Shown here: piece by piece, positions 12,052 to 22,509 of the stretch
Layout of the letters: every line of letters begins with the position of its first letter
Position numbering within the stretch: position 1 is the first letter of the stretch
Assembly: GCA_918807975.1 (NCBI GenBank)
Contig: OU964922.1
Coordinates: 16,666,329-16,730,328 of the forward strand
DNA: 64,000 bases
Direction of reading: 5' to 3'
DNA from: Aplidium turbinatum
Lineage: Eukaryota > Chordata > Ascidiacea > Aplousobranchia > Polyclinidae
Notes under the pieces: model-generated
Database searches by the model: none
Seen by the model: the letters and a program-made list of their open reading frames with translations, nothing else
What the model was told of the DNA's origin: nothing
Position numbers and translations under genes: made by a program

Positions 12052-13749
12052 TTAAGGGTCAGCTGGCCTCGTGGCCTGTAGGCACATTTTATAAGTGGCC
12101 CGAAAATCAGGGTTGCCAACTAAAAAATTAGAATTATCAGTGTTGCCAAATCATCGTCACAAAGATCGTTGTTGCAACTATAACACAGGGTACCGTGCAA
12201 AAACTTGGTCATATATGCCTAATTAAATAGCACCTTTGCGCGTTTTTGCGATTGAAAATTCGTTAACTAGTTTTTGGAGGTCAATCTTACGGAGTAGATC
12301 GCTTTCAATACACAAAAGTGCTAGTGTACTAAGACGTTGTTGACACGTTGTTGATCGTTTAACGCAGTGGTCTTCAACGTTTTTTACAAAATCGCCCCTT
12401 TGTTGAAAGTGCGGGTCCAAATCGCCCCCTCAAACGAGGCCTCAAAATTAACGGCGGCCGTGGCCGCCGAAGGGTTCAGAAACGGCCACCGAAAGTAAGC
12501 TCTGCTCGGCCGCAGGTAACTCGAGAAGGATACAAGTAACTATCGAGGGCTGTGTATGCGTATTGCGAAAGCAAAACTCGTTTTCTTCTTATTACCATCG
12601 GAGATTCGGCTCGTTAACGCGAAGCGCTGAAGCAGAAAACTTACGTCAATCATAGACGTTTTTGTTGCTGGCCGCCGGAATCGCTTGCCGTTCGGCCATA
12701 CTGGTTGCCGGGTGGAAAAGTTAAGTTCGAGGACTGCGAAACGATTGCCGTTGTACAAAAGTTCATGTCGCTGAAAATTTACATACAAAACTTCAAATAT
12801 CCCAACAATATAAATAAGCAAAAGCAAGCACATTTTATTGAAATACAACAGCTCGTGGAAGCTAATTAATGCGACCCTTGCGCCTAGTGCTTATTTGCAA
12901 GACTAGTAATAGCTGGGTGCAAGCCAGTCAGCTTAAGTCGAATTGCATTTCCTCCAGTCTTGTTCATGTCAAGTTGGTTTCGGTATTTATTTCTCATGTG
13001 CAATACTTCACTAAAACCTTGTTCAACAATGTATGTCGAAGGAAAAGCCAATAAATACAACTTCACTTTTGCCCATAGTTCCGGAAATCGATCATTGCAC
13101 TTGATCTAGAAATCTGCCCATCCATGTACGAAAAAAATTGCTCGCGTTTGGGTTAGACCACCCTGCTCTAAATCACAACAGTAGGCTAGAAAGTTTATAT
13201 CAATAATCAACTATAAACAACTTACATTTTTCTTAGAAGCATAAAACGTCCGATAAGAAACGGTTCACAAGTCACAGTGTCGGCTGCATAGCCGAGTGGT
13301 GAGAACACTGGAACGGCAATCGAAAGGGCGCCGGTTCGACACCTCTCAAGAGCATGCAGCTGTGTCTGTGGCAGGACACTTAAAGGCATGCCTGAAGGTG
13401 GACACGAAGATTGGCTTCCTTGCCTTCCCGTCCACTTAATCTAAATCTTCAACTACCGGGTGTAAGCCTGGATACGACAAACAAAAAAAAACAAGTCACA
13501 GCTTCAATTGCACCATAAAACTATAGTCTATGGAAAATTTTTGCGATTTTTGCAAAATTACGATTTTTGCAACCTTTAATTCATCTGGAAAAACAGAGCT
13601 ATTAAGATGAATGCTTATTACCCCTACTTAGTTTAGAAAATAATTATTTTGAAAACATGACTAAATTTTTACTGATTTTAAAGTGGCCTGGATTTTTGAC
13701 TGGCCTTGTAGGCACGTGCCTACTTTGCCTAATGGTTAATCCGGCACTG
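12052..13749. mobile_element. Non-autonomous hAT element, TIR CAGTGCCGGATTAA
   Basis: The ends are CAGTGCCGGATTAAGGG and GGTTAATCCGGCACTG, each followed inward by GGCCT...GTAGGCAC. The flanking octamers ATAATAGA and ATCACAGA agree at six of eight positions, so the duplication is present but decayed, or one flank was replaced. The interior has no transposase. It contains the complete SINE at 13278-13490 and, at about 12366-13170, a segment starting CAGTGGTCTTCAAC that may be a further hAT insertion. Confidence 0.78.
13278..13490 (+). mobile_element. Complete tRNA-derived SINE with 11-bp TSD
   Basis: The tRNA-like head has a textbook A box (TAGCCGAGTGG) and B box (GGTTCGACACC), the RNA polymerase III internal promoter. 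A tRNA-unrelated body follows and the element ends in an A-rich tail. It is flanked by the perfect 11-bp repeat ACAAGTCACAG (13267-13277 and 13491-13501), as expected for LINE-driven insertion. It sits inside the hAT element at 12052-13749 and is therefore younger than it. Confidence 0.92.
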
Positions 13750-14747
13750 ATCACAGACAGGGACTAAAGGTCTTTTGTTGACTATTCTTGTGGCACTACC
13801 CGTAAATGTAAGAAGTTCAACAAAGTAGGGTTTCCGTGATGAGTTCCCATTAATGTGGGAAAGGGCAATTTTGAATTGTTTCCCAGGCCCCTCCCTGGGC
13901 CGGGGCATATGGAGGAATGAACTCCCAGTTAATTCCCTTTTTTCGGAAAGAAGTTTGAATTCCAGAAGACTCCAAATTTTCTGGTAGTCTTTTAGCTGCC
14001 GCTTGAAATGTGGTCTCGTTATCTGAGTACATGTTACGTATAGATCCATGCAACGCAAGTCTACAAATCTGGTAAATGCTAAAACAAATTCACTGTAAGA
14101 TAGTGACGTCACAAGTTCCACATGGATTGCTCTACTCGCAAGGCAGGTAAATAACAATCCCCATGCTTTCTTTTGGCTTCTTCCTTCCACAAACGTCATT
14201 GGACCACAATAATCTACGCCACTGTTGAAGAAGGGTTTGCTATAGGCCGTGGGTCGTGGTAATGGTAGATCCGACATAAGCTGCCTGATAGGCTTTGCAT
14301 TCTCTAAGGCACATGGAGCGCAGTCATGCAAATAATGTTTCACCGAGGAATTACCATTGGCAATCCAAAAACGTTGACGAGTAAACAACAGTGTCTGTTG
14401 CACACCACAGTGATAGCTATCACAATGAGCGTCAAGGACAACTGGCCGTCTCAATGCGTGCCTCGAAGGCAAAATAAGAGAATGCTTCGCATCGACAGTT
14501 ATTTCGGGAGACTTACTCAAACGACCTTCAATACGAAGTCTCCCCCGTGTGTCCACACAAGGACGATACGTTTTAGAGAGCGCAACTCCTTCAGGCACTG
14601 TTTATCAGCGCCAGCTTCGTTCGAAGCAAAACGTTTCGTTACCACATCGATCGACTCTGGCAGACCGACACAACTTAAAAAATCTCTATACACTACTTTC
14701 TGTACGTAGGAAACAACCCTATTTAAAGCATCCTCTAGATAAGATGC
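13750..14747 (-). pseudogene. Old BEL/Pao integrase region
   Basis: The frame includes an H2C2-type zinc-binding region (H..SYHCGVQQTL ... CAPCALENAKPIRQ) and the integrase core segment SGVDYCGPMTFVEGR and RAIHVELVTSLS. These are typical of BEL/Pao integrases, the enzyme that inserts the cDNA. The piece ends at the hAT border on one side and the Penelope-like insertion on the other. It is fossil sequence. Confidence 0.85.
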
Positions 14748-14940
14748 ATTTAACTTTGGTTTTAAAACAATGAAAACTATTAATACTACAAAAAGTGCTC
14801 AATGCCAAGCAAAAAGGCAAAGCAGAGCGAATTAAATCAAATGTAGTTATTACTATCTGAAGCCTTTACAAATTGTTTCACCTAACGGATCATCAGAAGG
14901 TCTGCAAAAAACATGTAAACAGTAAAGAATCGATAATTCT

Positions 14941-15530
14941 GAAAAGATATTAAATATTACAACTGTAAATTAATCTGCCAAAAAAAATCTCTAAACCTGT
15001 ACTTCCTGAGAAGATATTAAATATTACAGCTGTAATTTAATCTGCAAAAAAAACCTCTAAACCTGCATTCCTGAAAAGATATTAAATATTATAACCGTAA
15101 TCCAATCTGCAGAAAAAAAACTCCAGAATTACTAAGGACAGCCTCCATCCGCCACGATAAAGTATCAATCAATTTGTCCCAATGGAAACCAAGCAACAAT
15201 GATGGCAACATCTATGACATCACAAAGAAGCAAAATGCTTGTTATGATCGGCTCAACCTGTAGTAATCTGCACAGAATGAATAAAAATTGTTTTTAAACC
15301 TGTAAAAATTAAATGAGATTTATAACCTGTAAAAATCAAATGAAATTTAATTTTTTCAAAATTATAACCTGTAAAAATCCCAAGGAATTGTGATGATGTA
15401 ACCTGTAGTGTCCTGAACAAATGAAATAAAATCCGTTTATAAATCTGTAAAAATTAAATGAGATTTATAGCCTGTAAAAATCAAATGAAACTTTAAAAAC
15501 CTGTGAAAATCAAAAGGAATTTATTTTATT
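14941..15530 (-). repeat. Direct repeats in the Penelope-like 3' region
   Basis: Three copies of a unit of about 65 bp containing AGATATTAAATATTA lie at about 14941-15120. Several copies of a shorter unit with AACCTGTAAAAATCAAATG lie at about 15295-15515. The mirror set is at about 15890-16480. They fall downstream of the coding fragment and so belong to the 3' region. Confidence 0.75.
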
Positions 15531-15721
15531 TTGAAGTACTTGAGTTTAAATTTGTTTCTATGACGACATTTGCCGACCAGTTCTGAACGCTTGTTCAAAA
15601 GGTGGCCACTATCAGCCTTCAGAATGGCCAGCTTTTCAGCCAAACATAGGCCACAATTGTTACGACCACCACCACTATAAGGCCTAGCACAGCTGTGGAT
15701 GGACCAAGATGGTCCATCCAC
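15521..15721 (-). CDS. C-terminal end of a Penelope-like protein, left arm
   Basis: About 60 residues ending KCRHRNKFKLKYFKIK, preceded by RNNCGLCLAEKLAILKAD and LLNKRSELVG. From memory this CxLC ... LLNKRSEL ... CRH pattern is the tail that follows the GIY-YIG endonuclease of Penelope-like elements. Only the tail is present; the reverse transcriptase and the catalytic part of the endonuclease are missing, so it is a fragment. The ATG falls at the palindrome centre and is not a natural start. Its twin is on the other strand. Confidence 0.7.
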   Translation of the reverse strand: MDGPSWSIHSCARPYSGGGRNNCGLCLAEKLAILKADSGHLLNKRSELVGKCRHRNKFKLKYFKIK

Positions 15722-15895
15722 AGCTGTGCTAGGCCTTATAGTGGTGGTGGTCGTAACAATTGTGGCCTATGTTTGGCTGAAAAGCTGGCCATTCTGAAGG
15801 CTGATAGTGGCCACCTTTTGAACAAGCGTTCAGAACTGGTCGGCAAATGTCGTCATAGAAACAAATTTAAACTCAAGTACTTCAAAATAAAATAA
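15695..15895 (+). CDS. C-terminal end of a Penelope-like protein, right arm
   Basis: Mirror copy of the left-arm fragment. The two translations differ only at the residue spanning the palindrome spacer (S versus R in MDGP-S/R-WSIHS). Identity on this scale means the arms are very young, have been homogenised, or are an assembly artefact. Function as for the left arm: the tail of a Penelope-like polyprotein, without its catalytic domains. Confidence 0.7.
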   Translation: MDGPRWSIHSCARPYSGGGRNNCGLCLAEKLAILKADSGHLLNKRSELVGKCRHRNKFKLKYFKIK

Positions 15896-16595
15896 ATTCC
15901 TTTTGATTTTCACAGGTTTTTAAAGTTTCATTTGATTTTTACAGGCTATAAATCTCATTTAATTTTTACAGATTTATAAACGGATTTTATTTCATTTGTT
16001 CAGGACACTACAGGTTACATCATCACAATTCCTTGGGATTTTTACAGGTTATAATTTTGAAAAAATTAAATTTCATTTGATTTTTACAGGTTATAAATCT
16101 CATTTAATTTTTACAGGTTTAAAAACAATTTTTATTCATTCTGTGCAGATTACTACAGGTTGAGCCGATCATAACAAGCATTTTGCTTCTTTGTGATGTC
16201 ATAGATGTTGCCATCATTGTTGCTTGGTTTCCATTGGGACAAATTGATTGATACTTTATCGTGGCGGATGGAGGCTGTCCTTAGTAATTCTGGAGTTTTT
16301 TTTCTGCAGATTGGATTACGGTTATAATATTTAATATCTTTTCAGGAATGCAGGTTTAGAGGTTTTTTTTGCAGATTAAATTACAGCTGTAATATTTAAT
16401 ATCTTCTCAGGAAGTACAGGTTTAGAGATTTTTTTTGGCAGATTAATTTACAGTTGTAATATTTAATATCTTTTCAGAATTATCGATTCTTTACTGTTTA
16501 CATGTTTTTTGCAGACCTTCTGATGATCCGTTAGGTGAAACAATTTGTAAAGGCTTCAGATAGTAATAACTACATTTGATTTAACTTTGGTTTTA

Positions 16596-17294
16596 CATAC
16601 CCATGTTTCTTGCATTTGGATACAATGAACTCCGTGAAAGCTACAAGATAGGCGGCTCTCTTTTTCAACACGTAGGCTACAAAGTAGGTGTGATTTCGAT
16701 CATCTTGCTAATGTAGCCAGTTGCATTTTCTCTTCCCGTCATCTCCGGCGACAGTTCCATTTTACGAATAACAGCATCTGCTCCATTCACAGTTGGGACC
16801 TCGCCCTCCTGCATGAGAAAAGATGGACCGCTCAACCACATCTCTCTAGTTAGAACCTGATTTGGTGATGGCGTTCGGTCTGGTTTAACGTCTGCCGAGT
16901 TGAGATGTGTCGGACAGAAATGCCTTTCGCTCACCTCTGACAAGAGTAAAATACGATTTAACCTACGAGTAACAAACTTGCATAATCGTAAATCAGGGTT
17001 TCTGATCCACTGAAGGACAGTATTCGAGTCACACCAGAAATGTTTTCTAAGATCAGGCAGGTGTAGTGCATTAGCTGCCTGGTTTAACAGCTCCGTAGTA
17101 TTAAGCGCGGCTACAAGCTCTTTTCTGGCAATCGGCTATGCACTTTGATGTTTGAGGACAACCCTAGGCTACTTTTGCCAAAAACGAAGGATACACAAGG
17201 GACTCCGTTACACAGCCTACGTATATACACAACGGAGGAAAAGGAGTGATTGGAGGCATCACTGAATACATCACAACACGGCTCGGTGTTTACA
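16596..17294 (-). pseudogene. Old BEL/Pao region between RNase H and integrase
   Basis: The frame contains THLNSADVKPDRTPSPNQVL and MWLSGPSFLM, the tether-like region typical of BEL/Pao polyproteins just before integrase. Next to it, near 17000-17290, are segments reading like the RNase H part (FSDASNHSFSSVVYI). Fossil piece, bounded by the Penelope-like palindrome and the 17307-17873 insertion. Confidence 0.75.
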
Positions 17295-17306
17295 AAATAT
17301 CATCTA

Positions 17307-17873
17307 CAGACATAACTCAGCAACAACACTACATTTAACATTATAAAAACAAAAAACAAAAAGCGGACGTTTTCGGCTAGTCATAAAGCCCTTTTCAAGC
17401 CTATAAGAAAATACATTTTTAAAAGAAATGCTAAAGAATCATATAGTATCACAGCAAAAATATGGTCAAATCTTAACATTTAAGAAACTGCCTTGCTCAC
17501 ACAAAATGATAACTGAAAATTACACAGCACAAGGGGTCAAGTATTTCAGAGGTAAAATTATTTGATTGTTCAGACAAGGACTCAGGCAGATTACGCAAAA
17601 AAGACAGAAGCACAAGAGATAGTGACACAAAACAAAGTAAATGCGAGAAACACAAGACGTGATAATTCAATCAAAAACTGCTAAAAGGTAAGAAGCTCCG
17701 CAAGCAAATAATTGCCTGTTGAGCCCTGGGTTTAAAGATTTGATTTTCCTTTATGACTAGCCGAAAACGTTCGCTTTTTGTTTTTTGTTTTTATAATGTT
17801 AAATGTAGAGTTGTTGCTGAGTTATGTCTGTTTATGGTTTAAAAGAGTTACCTCTCTACCCAAATTGTATTAA
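17307..17873. mobile_element. Insertion with inverted ends and 13-bp TSD, Penelope/hammerhead-like
   Basis: The insertion is flanked by the 13-bp repeat AAAATATCATCTA (17294-17306 and 17874-17886). Inside, 82 bp at 17307-17388 are repeated inverted at about 17751-17832 with few differences. Each arm holds GGCT or CCTT ... ATGACTAGCCGAAAACGT, which resembles the helix II and GAAA core of the hammerhead ribozymes carried by Penelope-like elements, but the CTGATGA half is degraded. No coding region is seen. Confidence 0.55.
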
Positions 17874-17886
17874 AAAATATCATCTA

Positions 17887-18720
17887 GGTATGGAAATTTT
17901 TTTTCCCAAATCTAATGAATGAAGCCACGACTTCCATTCTTTTATGTAGCTTTGTGGCACTTCGGGGTCCCAATCAAGACCTTCAATAGCTAAACGCTGC
18001 AAAATTAACCTAGCTTTTAGGAAGAATGGAGCGCCGAACCCTAGTGGATCGAAATTTTGGCCAAGTTGGCTTAACATTGAGCGACGTGTGTACTTCTCTA
18101 AAGGTGGGGGAAAGCACTTAATGAAGAATGAATCTGACTCGGTTTGCCACACACAACCTAGAGTTATTGCTACTGATAAGTCTGTGTCGTCTTTTTCGAG
18201 GTCAACATCGCGAAAGGAAGAAGCCAGCAACTCCTTTTTAAAGTTCGACGAAACATCCAATGCCTCTTTGTTGGCACTCCATTTTACCAAACTAAAGCCT
18301 CGGCTATCGAACAAGTCAATGGCTTCTTTAGCAATCTCACTGACCTCATCAAGGCTATTTCCAGAGAATATCAGATTGTCCATATAGCCTACATATTTTT
18401 TCGAATTGCACTCAGGGTCAAGTCACTGGCTCCAGTGGGGTTTTGTTCAATCATTTTTTTGAATGGCTAAGCAGGCGACGTATGGACTGCTTTTAATTCC
18501 CCAAGAGTGTACACAAAATCCAACAAAATCTAAACAGAATTACTTTGCCCTTTTCGATATCATTATTCTCAAACCAAAGCAAACGGAACAAGTCGCGTTG
18601 TTCCATTGGTAATTGAATCTGGAAGAAGCACTTGGTTAGGTCTGCCATTAGGCCAAACTTTCCCAATCTAAAGCGAGCCAGAAGTTGTGTTAAAGGGTTT
18701 AATATGTCTGGGCCCGACAA
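17887..18720 (-). pseudogene. Old BEL/Pao reverse transcriptase region
   Basis: Characteristic BEL/Pao blocks are visible: SGPDILNPLTQLLARFRLGKFGLMADLTKCFFQIQL-type sequence with the first catalytic aspartate, YMDNLIFSGNSLDEV (YMDN in place of YVDD), and the region LSQLGQNFDPLGFGAPF that follows RT in this family. Fossil; broken in several places. Confidence 0.82.
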
Positions 18721-18958
18721 ATCACATCATTAACACACCTAGCCTACCCTTAAATTCAGATTTGCCGTCATATACCACTCGCTTTTTTGCTTGGGATGTC
18801 ACAAAATATGGTAGCCTAAGTAGCCTACCACACACATGCCGATGAGTCGTCGTCTTTTACCGGCTCAATGTAGGCCTACTCACTGGACTGCATTTCAGTC
18901 ATCGTGTCTACTAAGAATATTCGAACATCAGATTGCTTTAAAGGCTTTCGTCGTAAGC

Positions 18959-19497
18959 TCAGAACACGGTGAAGAGCCAAAGAGTGGTTATCCGGTACGG
19001 TAATTCAAAGTCGGTTTTTAACGGTACGGGCATTTCAAATCTCCCATCTTCAACTTTCATTTGTTCAACAAATTTTTGTGCTATGACATCATTGCGGGAC
19101 AGTTCTATCGTTTCATCTGTTAGGGTTAAATCCTTTATTACATGCTTTAAACGACTGATTGCAATCTCCTGCGCATCAAAACTGTCAAGACTAAGTGACT
19201 CCTCAGCGACGTTACCATTAATGGCAACACGATGTACTTTAGAATCACCAGAGACCATAGAACCTCGACCTCCACTAGCCAGCCAGCCCAGTGGGGTTAA
19301 AATAGCATGGGGCTCTTCCCGAGTCATGCCAACACGTTCTTCTAATACTCGCACCAAGTAAGCATGGTCATTCCCGATTAGAATATCGACCGACATTTTG
19401 TTAGGTAACAAAATCAATTCAACATTATCGAAATGTGAAAACCTATTTAAGTCTAATTGATGTTGCGGCAATGTTTCGACATGGTCACTCCAAGTAG
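18959..19497 (-). pseudogene. Old BEL/Pao protease-to-RT linker region
   Basis: Contains LLPNKMSVDILIGNDHAYLV and ILTPLGWLASGGRG. The DILIGNDH block and the LGW ... G segment are typical of the region after the BEL/Pao aspartic protease. The hAT element starting at 19498 cuts it at its upstream side. Confidence 0.8.
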
Positions 19498-20243
19498 CAG
19501 TGGCGTAGCTAGGGAATGTGCCGCCCGGGGCGGATTCAGATTTTGCCGCCCCTTCAAGAAAAAGCATGTGAAAATGAAAGTTTTTTAATTGACTTTAAGT
19601 GGAATTATTCTATGTTTTGAACCAGTAGCGTAGCCAGGAATTTTGAAAGGGGGGGGATTAAAGGCCGGCGGGCGAAGCCCGCCGGCGTCCTCGCCAAAGA
19701 CGATACCCAGCGGCGGGGGGTCTGGGGGGGCCTCCCCCAGAAAATTTTGAAAAATTACTTTGGATTTGGTGCATTCTGAGAGCATTTTCAACAAAAATGT
19801 GGGTATAAATATTCCTGTAAAATGGTGCTGTCCGGTGGCATAGCAAAAGAATAAGATCATGTTTTCTTGGGCATTTTTCGGAAATAAAGCTAAGTCTCTA
19901 TGTTTTCTTGTTGCTAATTCCTGGCTGAGATATTTGAATGTTTGGTATTGGCAAAACTCGCTCTTTTAATGGAGTTTCGTTTAAAATTAGGCAAACTTTG
20001 TTTTAGAGACATAGAGACTGAAAGCATCATTCTCAATATCGTGACGTCACACGCGTAGCCAAAGGGGGGGATTGTAACCCCCCCCCCTGGCTACGCCACT
20101 GTTTTGAACGCTGCCATTCTGTTTGCTTTTATTTTTCGTGTACTTTTGCATTATCAACCAAAAAAACAAAACGTTCTGTCTGAAAGTGCCGCCCCCCAGA
20201 CGTGCCGCCCGGGGCGGTCCGCCCCCCCCTAGCTACGCCACTG
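19498..20243. mobile_element. Non-autonomous hAT, TSD CCAAGTAG, straddling the Element I border
   Basis: The ends CAGTGGCGTAGCTAGG and CCTAGCTACGCCACTG are perfect inverted repeats flanked by the 8-bp repeat CCAAGTAG (19490-19497 and 20244-20251). The terminal parts carry GCCGCCCGGGGCGG. The duplicated octamer includes the 3-bp duplication and first 3 bp of Element I, so this hAT landed on that border after Element I was in place. A second hAT lies inside it (19623-20101). Confidence 0.93.
19623..20101. mobile_element. Nested hAT element, TSD TTTTGAAC
   Basis: The ends are CAGTAGCGTAGCCAGG and CCTGGCTACGCCACTG. The perfect 8-bp repeat TTTTGAAC (19615-19622 and 20102-20109) shows that it inserted into the outer hAT. 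Related sequence, including CGGCGGGCGAAGCCCG and CCCAGCGGCGGGGGGTC, recurs at 54247-54690. Confidence 0.92.
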
Positions 20244-20248
20244 CCAAG

Positions 20249-20430
20249 TAGTCCAGTCGTTGAAGGGGTTTACCTTGACTTAATTGGTGTAAAGCTAAAA
20301 TTTTGCACATTGGTTCTGTTCATTGTGTACAATGACCAAAAAAAATCCCCGTGAAAATTTTTTGGTGAAAAAAAGTTATCCGCTATTTTCGAAATTCCGC
20401 CATTTTTTCAAACTGGCGGATGTACAAATA
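20249..20430 (+). repeat. Element I left TIR
   Basis: Inverted relative to 32700-32892. Landmarks shared by both: TCCAGTCGTTGAAG, CCTTGACTTAATTGGTG, TTGCACATTG, AATCCCCGTGAAAA and TTATCCGCT. It differs from the Element II TIR except for the terminal TAGTYCAG. Confidence 0.85.
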
Positions 20431-21520
20431 CTAAATTATTCAATTTTTACGAAATTAGTGTCAGTGTTGGGTTGGTGCTCATTTAAAAGTAAATTTCATA
20501 CTGCAATTATTTCATTTGGCAAAGTTTTGTTCCACCGTGATTGCCGGAGAAAGTTTACGGATACACGGAAAAGGTTCAGGGAAAATGTCTGCAAAGAAAT
20601 TACGATCTGTGACAAGGAAATTCAAGCTTCTGAAGCCTCCAGTATACTGCGTCAAAAGGGTGCTGATAGCTGCCAGTACTAATAGAGGGGACAACACTGT
20701 TGTGACAGCTGGTCGAAAAGTACACATAGACTGTCGTAGGCCTAAACGTTACACCAACCCAATCGATATACAGCTTAAGAAGAACAGAGAGGAAAGTGGG
20801 TCCTGCGTCACGAGGAAACGAAGTGTTCAAATTCTTGATGGCAATTTCGGCAGTAAGAATCATTGTTTGTTTTGTGGGACTCGAGTTCTCACGAACAGAC
20901 CTGGCGTAGTTTTGTTAAAGCAGATGTTTTTGCAAGAACTATAGTCTATTAGAGTGTTATGAGAGACGTTCTGACGATTGGTCATTCGCCGTGAAAGGTC
21001 GTATTGAATATTACGGTGGCGATTTGCATGCTGCAGACTGTTTATACCATCATTCTTGTAGTGTTAATTTTATATATAAATTTAACGTAACTTTGTAATG
21101 CGGCAGAGTACCTGAGGTAAAACGTCGAAAATCTGGGCGACCGAAGGATGAGGAACAGGACCAAGCATTTCTAAAGATGTGTTTCCATCTTGAACAGAAT
21201 GACGAAGAAAAGTTAACGATATCAGACCTCAGATCTAAAATGAAAGAGTTTTTAGCAAATTATCATTGCCTTCCTTATGGATTAAAATATCTGAAGACCC
21301 AATTATAGAAACAGTATACGGTGAATCTATTTATATGGCTGAAGGTCAGGGCCTTCATGACATTGTCACTATAAGAGAGAAGATATCCGAAATCCTCCGA
21401 TCTCATTAGGCTACCTCAAAACAAGGCATGAGGATAATGAAGAGTCACAAAAGAGAGAAATAATTAAAACTGCGGCAAGGCTCATCAAAAATGACGTTCC
21501 ATCTGCTATCCAAGCATAGA
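20344..21520 (+). pseudogene. PIN/CXC-family transposon protein, N-terminal part
   Basis: Pieces in different frames carry landmarks of the N-terminal region of this family: VHIDCRRPKRYTNPIDIQLK, KNHCLFCGTRVL, and further on YYGGDLHAADCLYHHSCSVNF and KRRKSGRPKDEEQDQAFLKM. From memory, long invertebrate proteins of this type have a paired Cys/His region here (DCRRKYTD ... CFFCG, LHAADAxYHxxCSVNF), probably zinc-binding. The stop codons and shifts mean this copy is dead. The rest of the gene resumes at about 29560, beyond the inserted SINE and BEL/Pao element. Confidence 0.68.
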
Positions 21521-21671
21521 CGTACTCAATAATAATAATAGTAATCGTGTTTTATGTGCGCCCATTGCGATACATAACATACAGTAACACTGCGATCACA
21601 GATGCGATACAACAGACGATAGGAAGCAGCGAAGTGACATATAGTTTTCGAGTCAGCTGCTCCCTTTATTT

Positions 21672-21763
21672 TGGCTTGCCATTAAGTGTCTTTGCCGAGA
21701 CACAGCCGCGTGCTTTGGAGCGGTGTCGAACGCACGTCCTTTCAAAAGTCGCGCAGACGTTCT
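21672..21763 (-). mobile_element. tRNA-derived SINE, 3' part
   Basis: On the minus strand: a B box (GTGCGTTCGACACCGCTCC) followed by GGCTGTGTCTCGGCAAAGAC, the same body as the SINE at 6526-6640. The 5' head of the same SINE, including the A box, lies at 29328-29355. The BEL/Pao copy inserted between them, at the duplicated GTTCT. Confidence 0.8.
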
Positions 21764-22172
21764 TGTTGGAAACAGCGATCTTTATTGTATCTTTCTTTGT
21801 GTATTTACCGCCACCTAGTGTGTTGATCCTGTATTTGGCAACTCTGTTTCTCGTACATTTTGCTGCCATGAGTTGTTTTTGTCTTTTCGATCGTCGGTGT
21901 TGGATCGCTCGGATGTGTGGTCTGGTCAATATTTTTTTGTAAATTGTTTGGTGCAGAGTCACTTAAAGTAAATCCCTGATCTCAATGGTACGGTTGTAGA
22001 TTCTCGGCTGGTACAGTGTTAGGAATTCGGTAGTACTAAATACTAATTGCTGTGCCCCTGTAGATTCTCTAGTAGTCAGGTAGCTTTATTTTGGGTTTCT
22101 CTCGCATCGAACGATCAGCAAGACCCACCACGCTAAGAAGAAATATTTGGTAGGTACAGAATATTTCTTACA
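21764..22172 (+). repeat. Left LTR of young BEL/Pao element
   Basis: 409 bp, starting TGTTGGAAACAGCG and ending ATATTTCTTACA. Matches 28919-29327 with about six substitutions and no length change. Confidence 0.95.
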
Positions 22173-22509
22173 TTCATTTACAAAAAAATAAGGTAAGTGT
22201 TTGTTTATTATTATTCACTATTTATCGGATAGTGTAGGCTACGTTTATTTGTGTAGCCTTGCTCTGTATGAGTTAGATATTTACGGGGACAGTATCGGCA
22301 ACCTGTCAAACTTATTGTGTTAGGTAAATGCTTGGGCATTGAATTCACTATTTATCGGTTAGTGACCTTGATTCTTTATTAATTTGTTGTCGACTAACTT
22401 TGTGGTTAGCTACTGTATAGTCTTGAGGACAGTTGAAGCCTGTCTAGAGTACCGTACGTACTTGGTTAAGTTGTTGCTGTTACCGTACTTAGCCTATTTA
22501 AGTTTGGTT

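Larger units (their letters stand above)
14765..16578. mobile_element. Penelope-like element fragment as a 1.8-kb head-to-head palindrome
   Basis: Two arms of about 870 bp, as far as I can compare them identical, face away from a 5-bp centre at 15706-15710. Each arm carries, reading outward, the end of a coding region (about 66 codons) and a 3' region of short direct repeats. The whole is flanked by the perfect 17-bp repeat ATTTAACTTTGGTTTTA (14748-14764 and 16579-16595), so it entered as a unit by a target-primed mechanism. It interrupts the old BEL/Pao element. Inverted, 5'-truncated dimers are a known habit of Penelope-like elements. Confidence 0.82.

Noticed and set aside
12366-13170. Separate hAT element starting CAGTGGTCTTCAAC
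   Set aside because: The right end (GGTCTAACCC inverted) is only a loose match and the flanking octamers agree at about four of eight positions, so I did not list it as its own feature.
13279-13360. tRNA gene
   Set aside because: A and B boxes are good, but no acceptor stem closes, a SINE body and A-rich tail follow, and an 11-bp target duplication flanks it.
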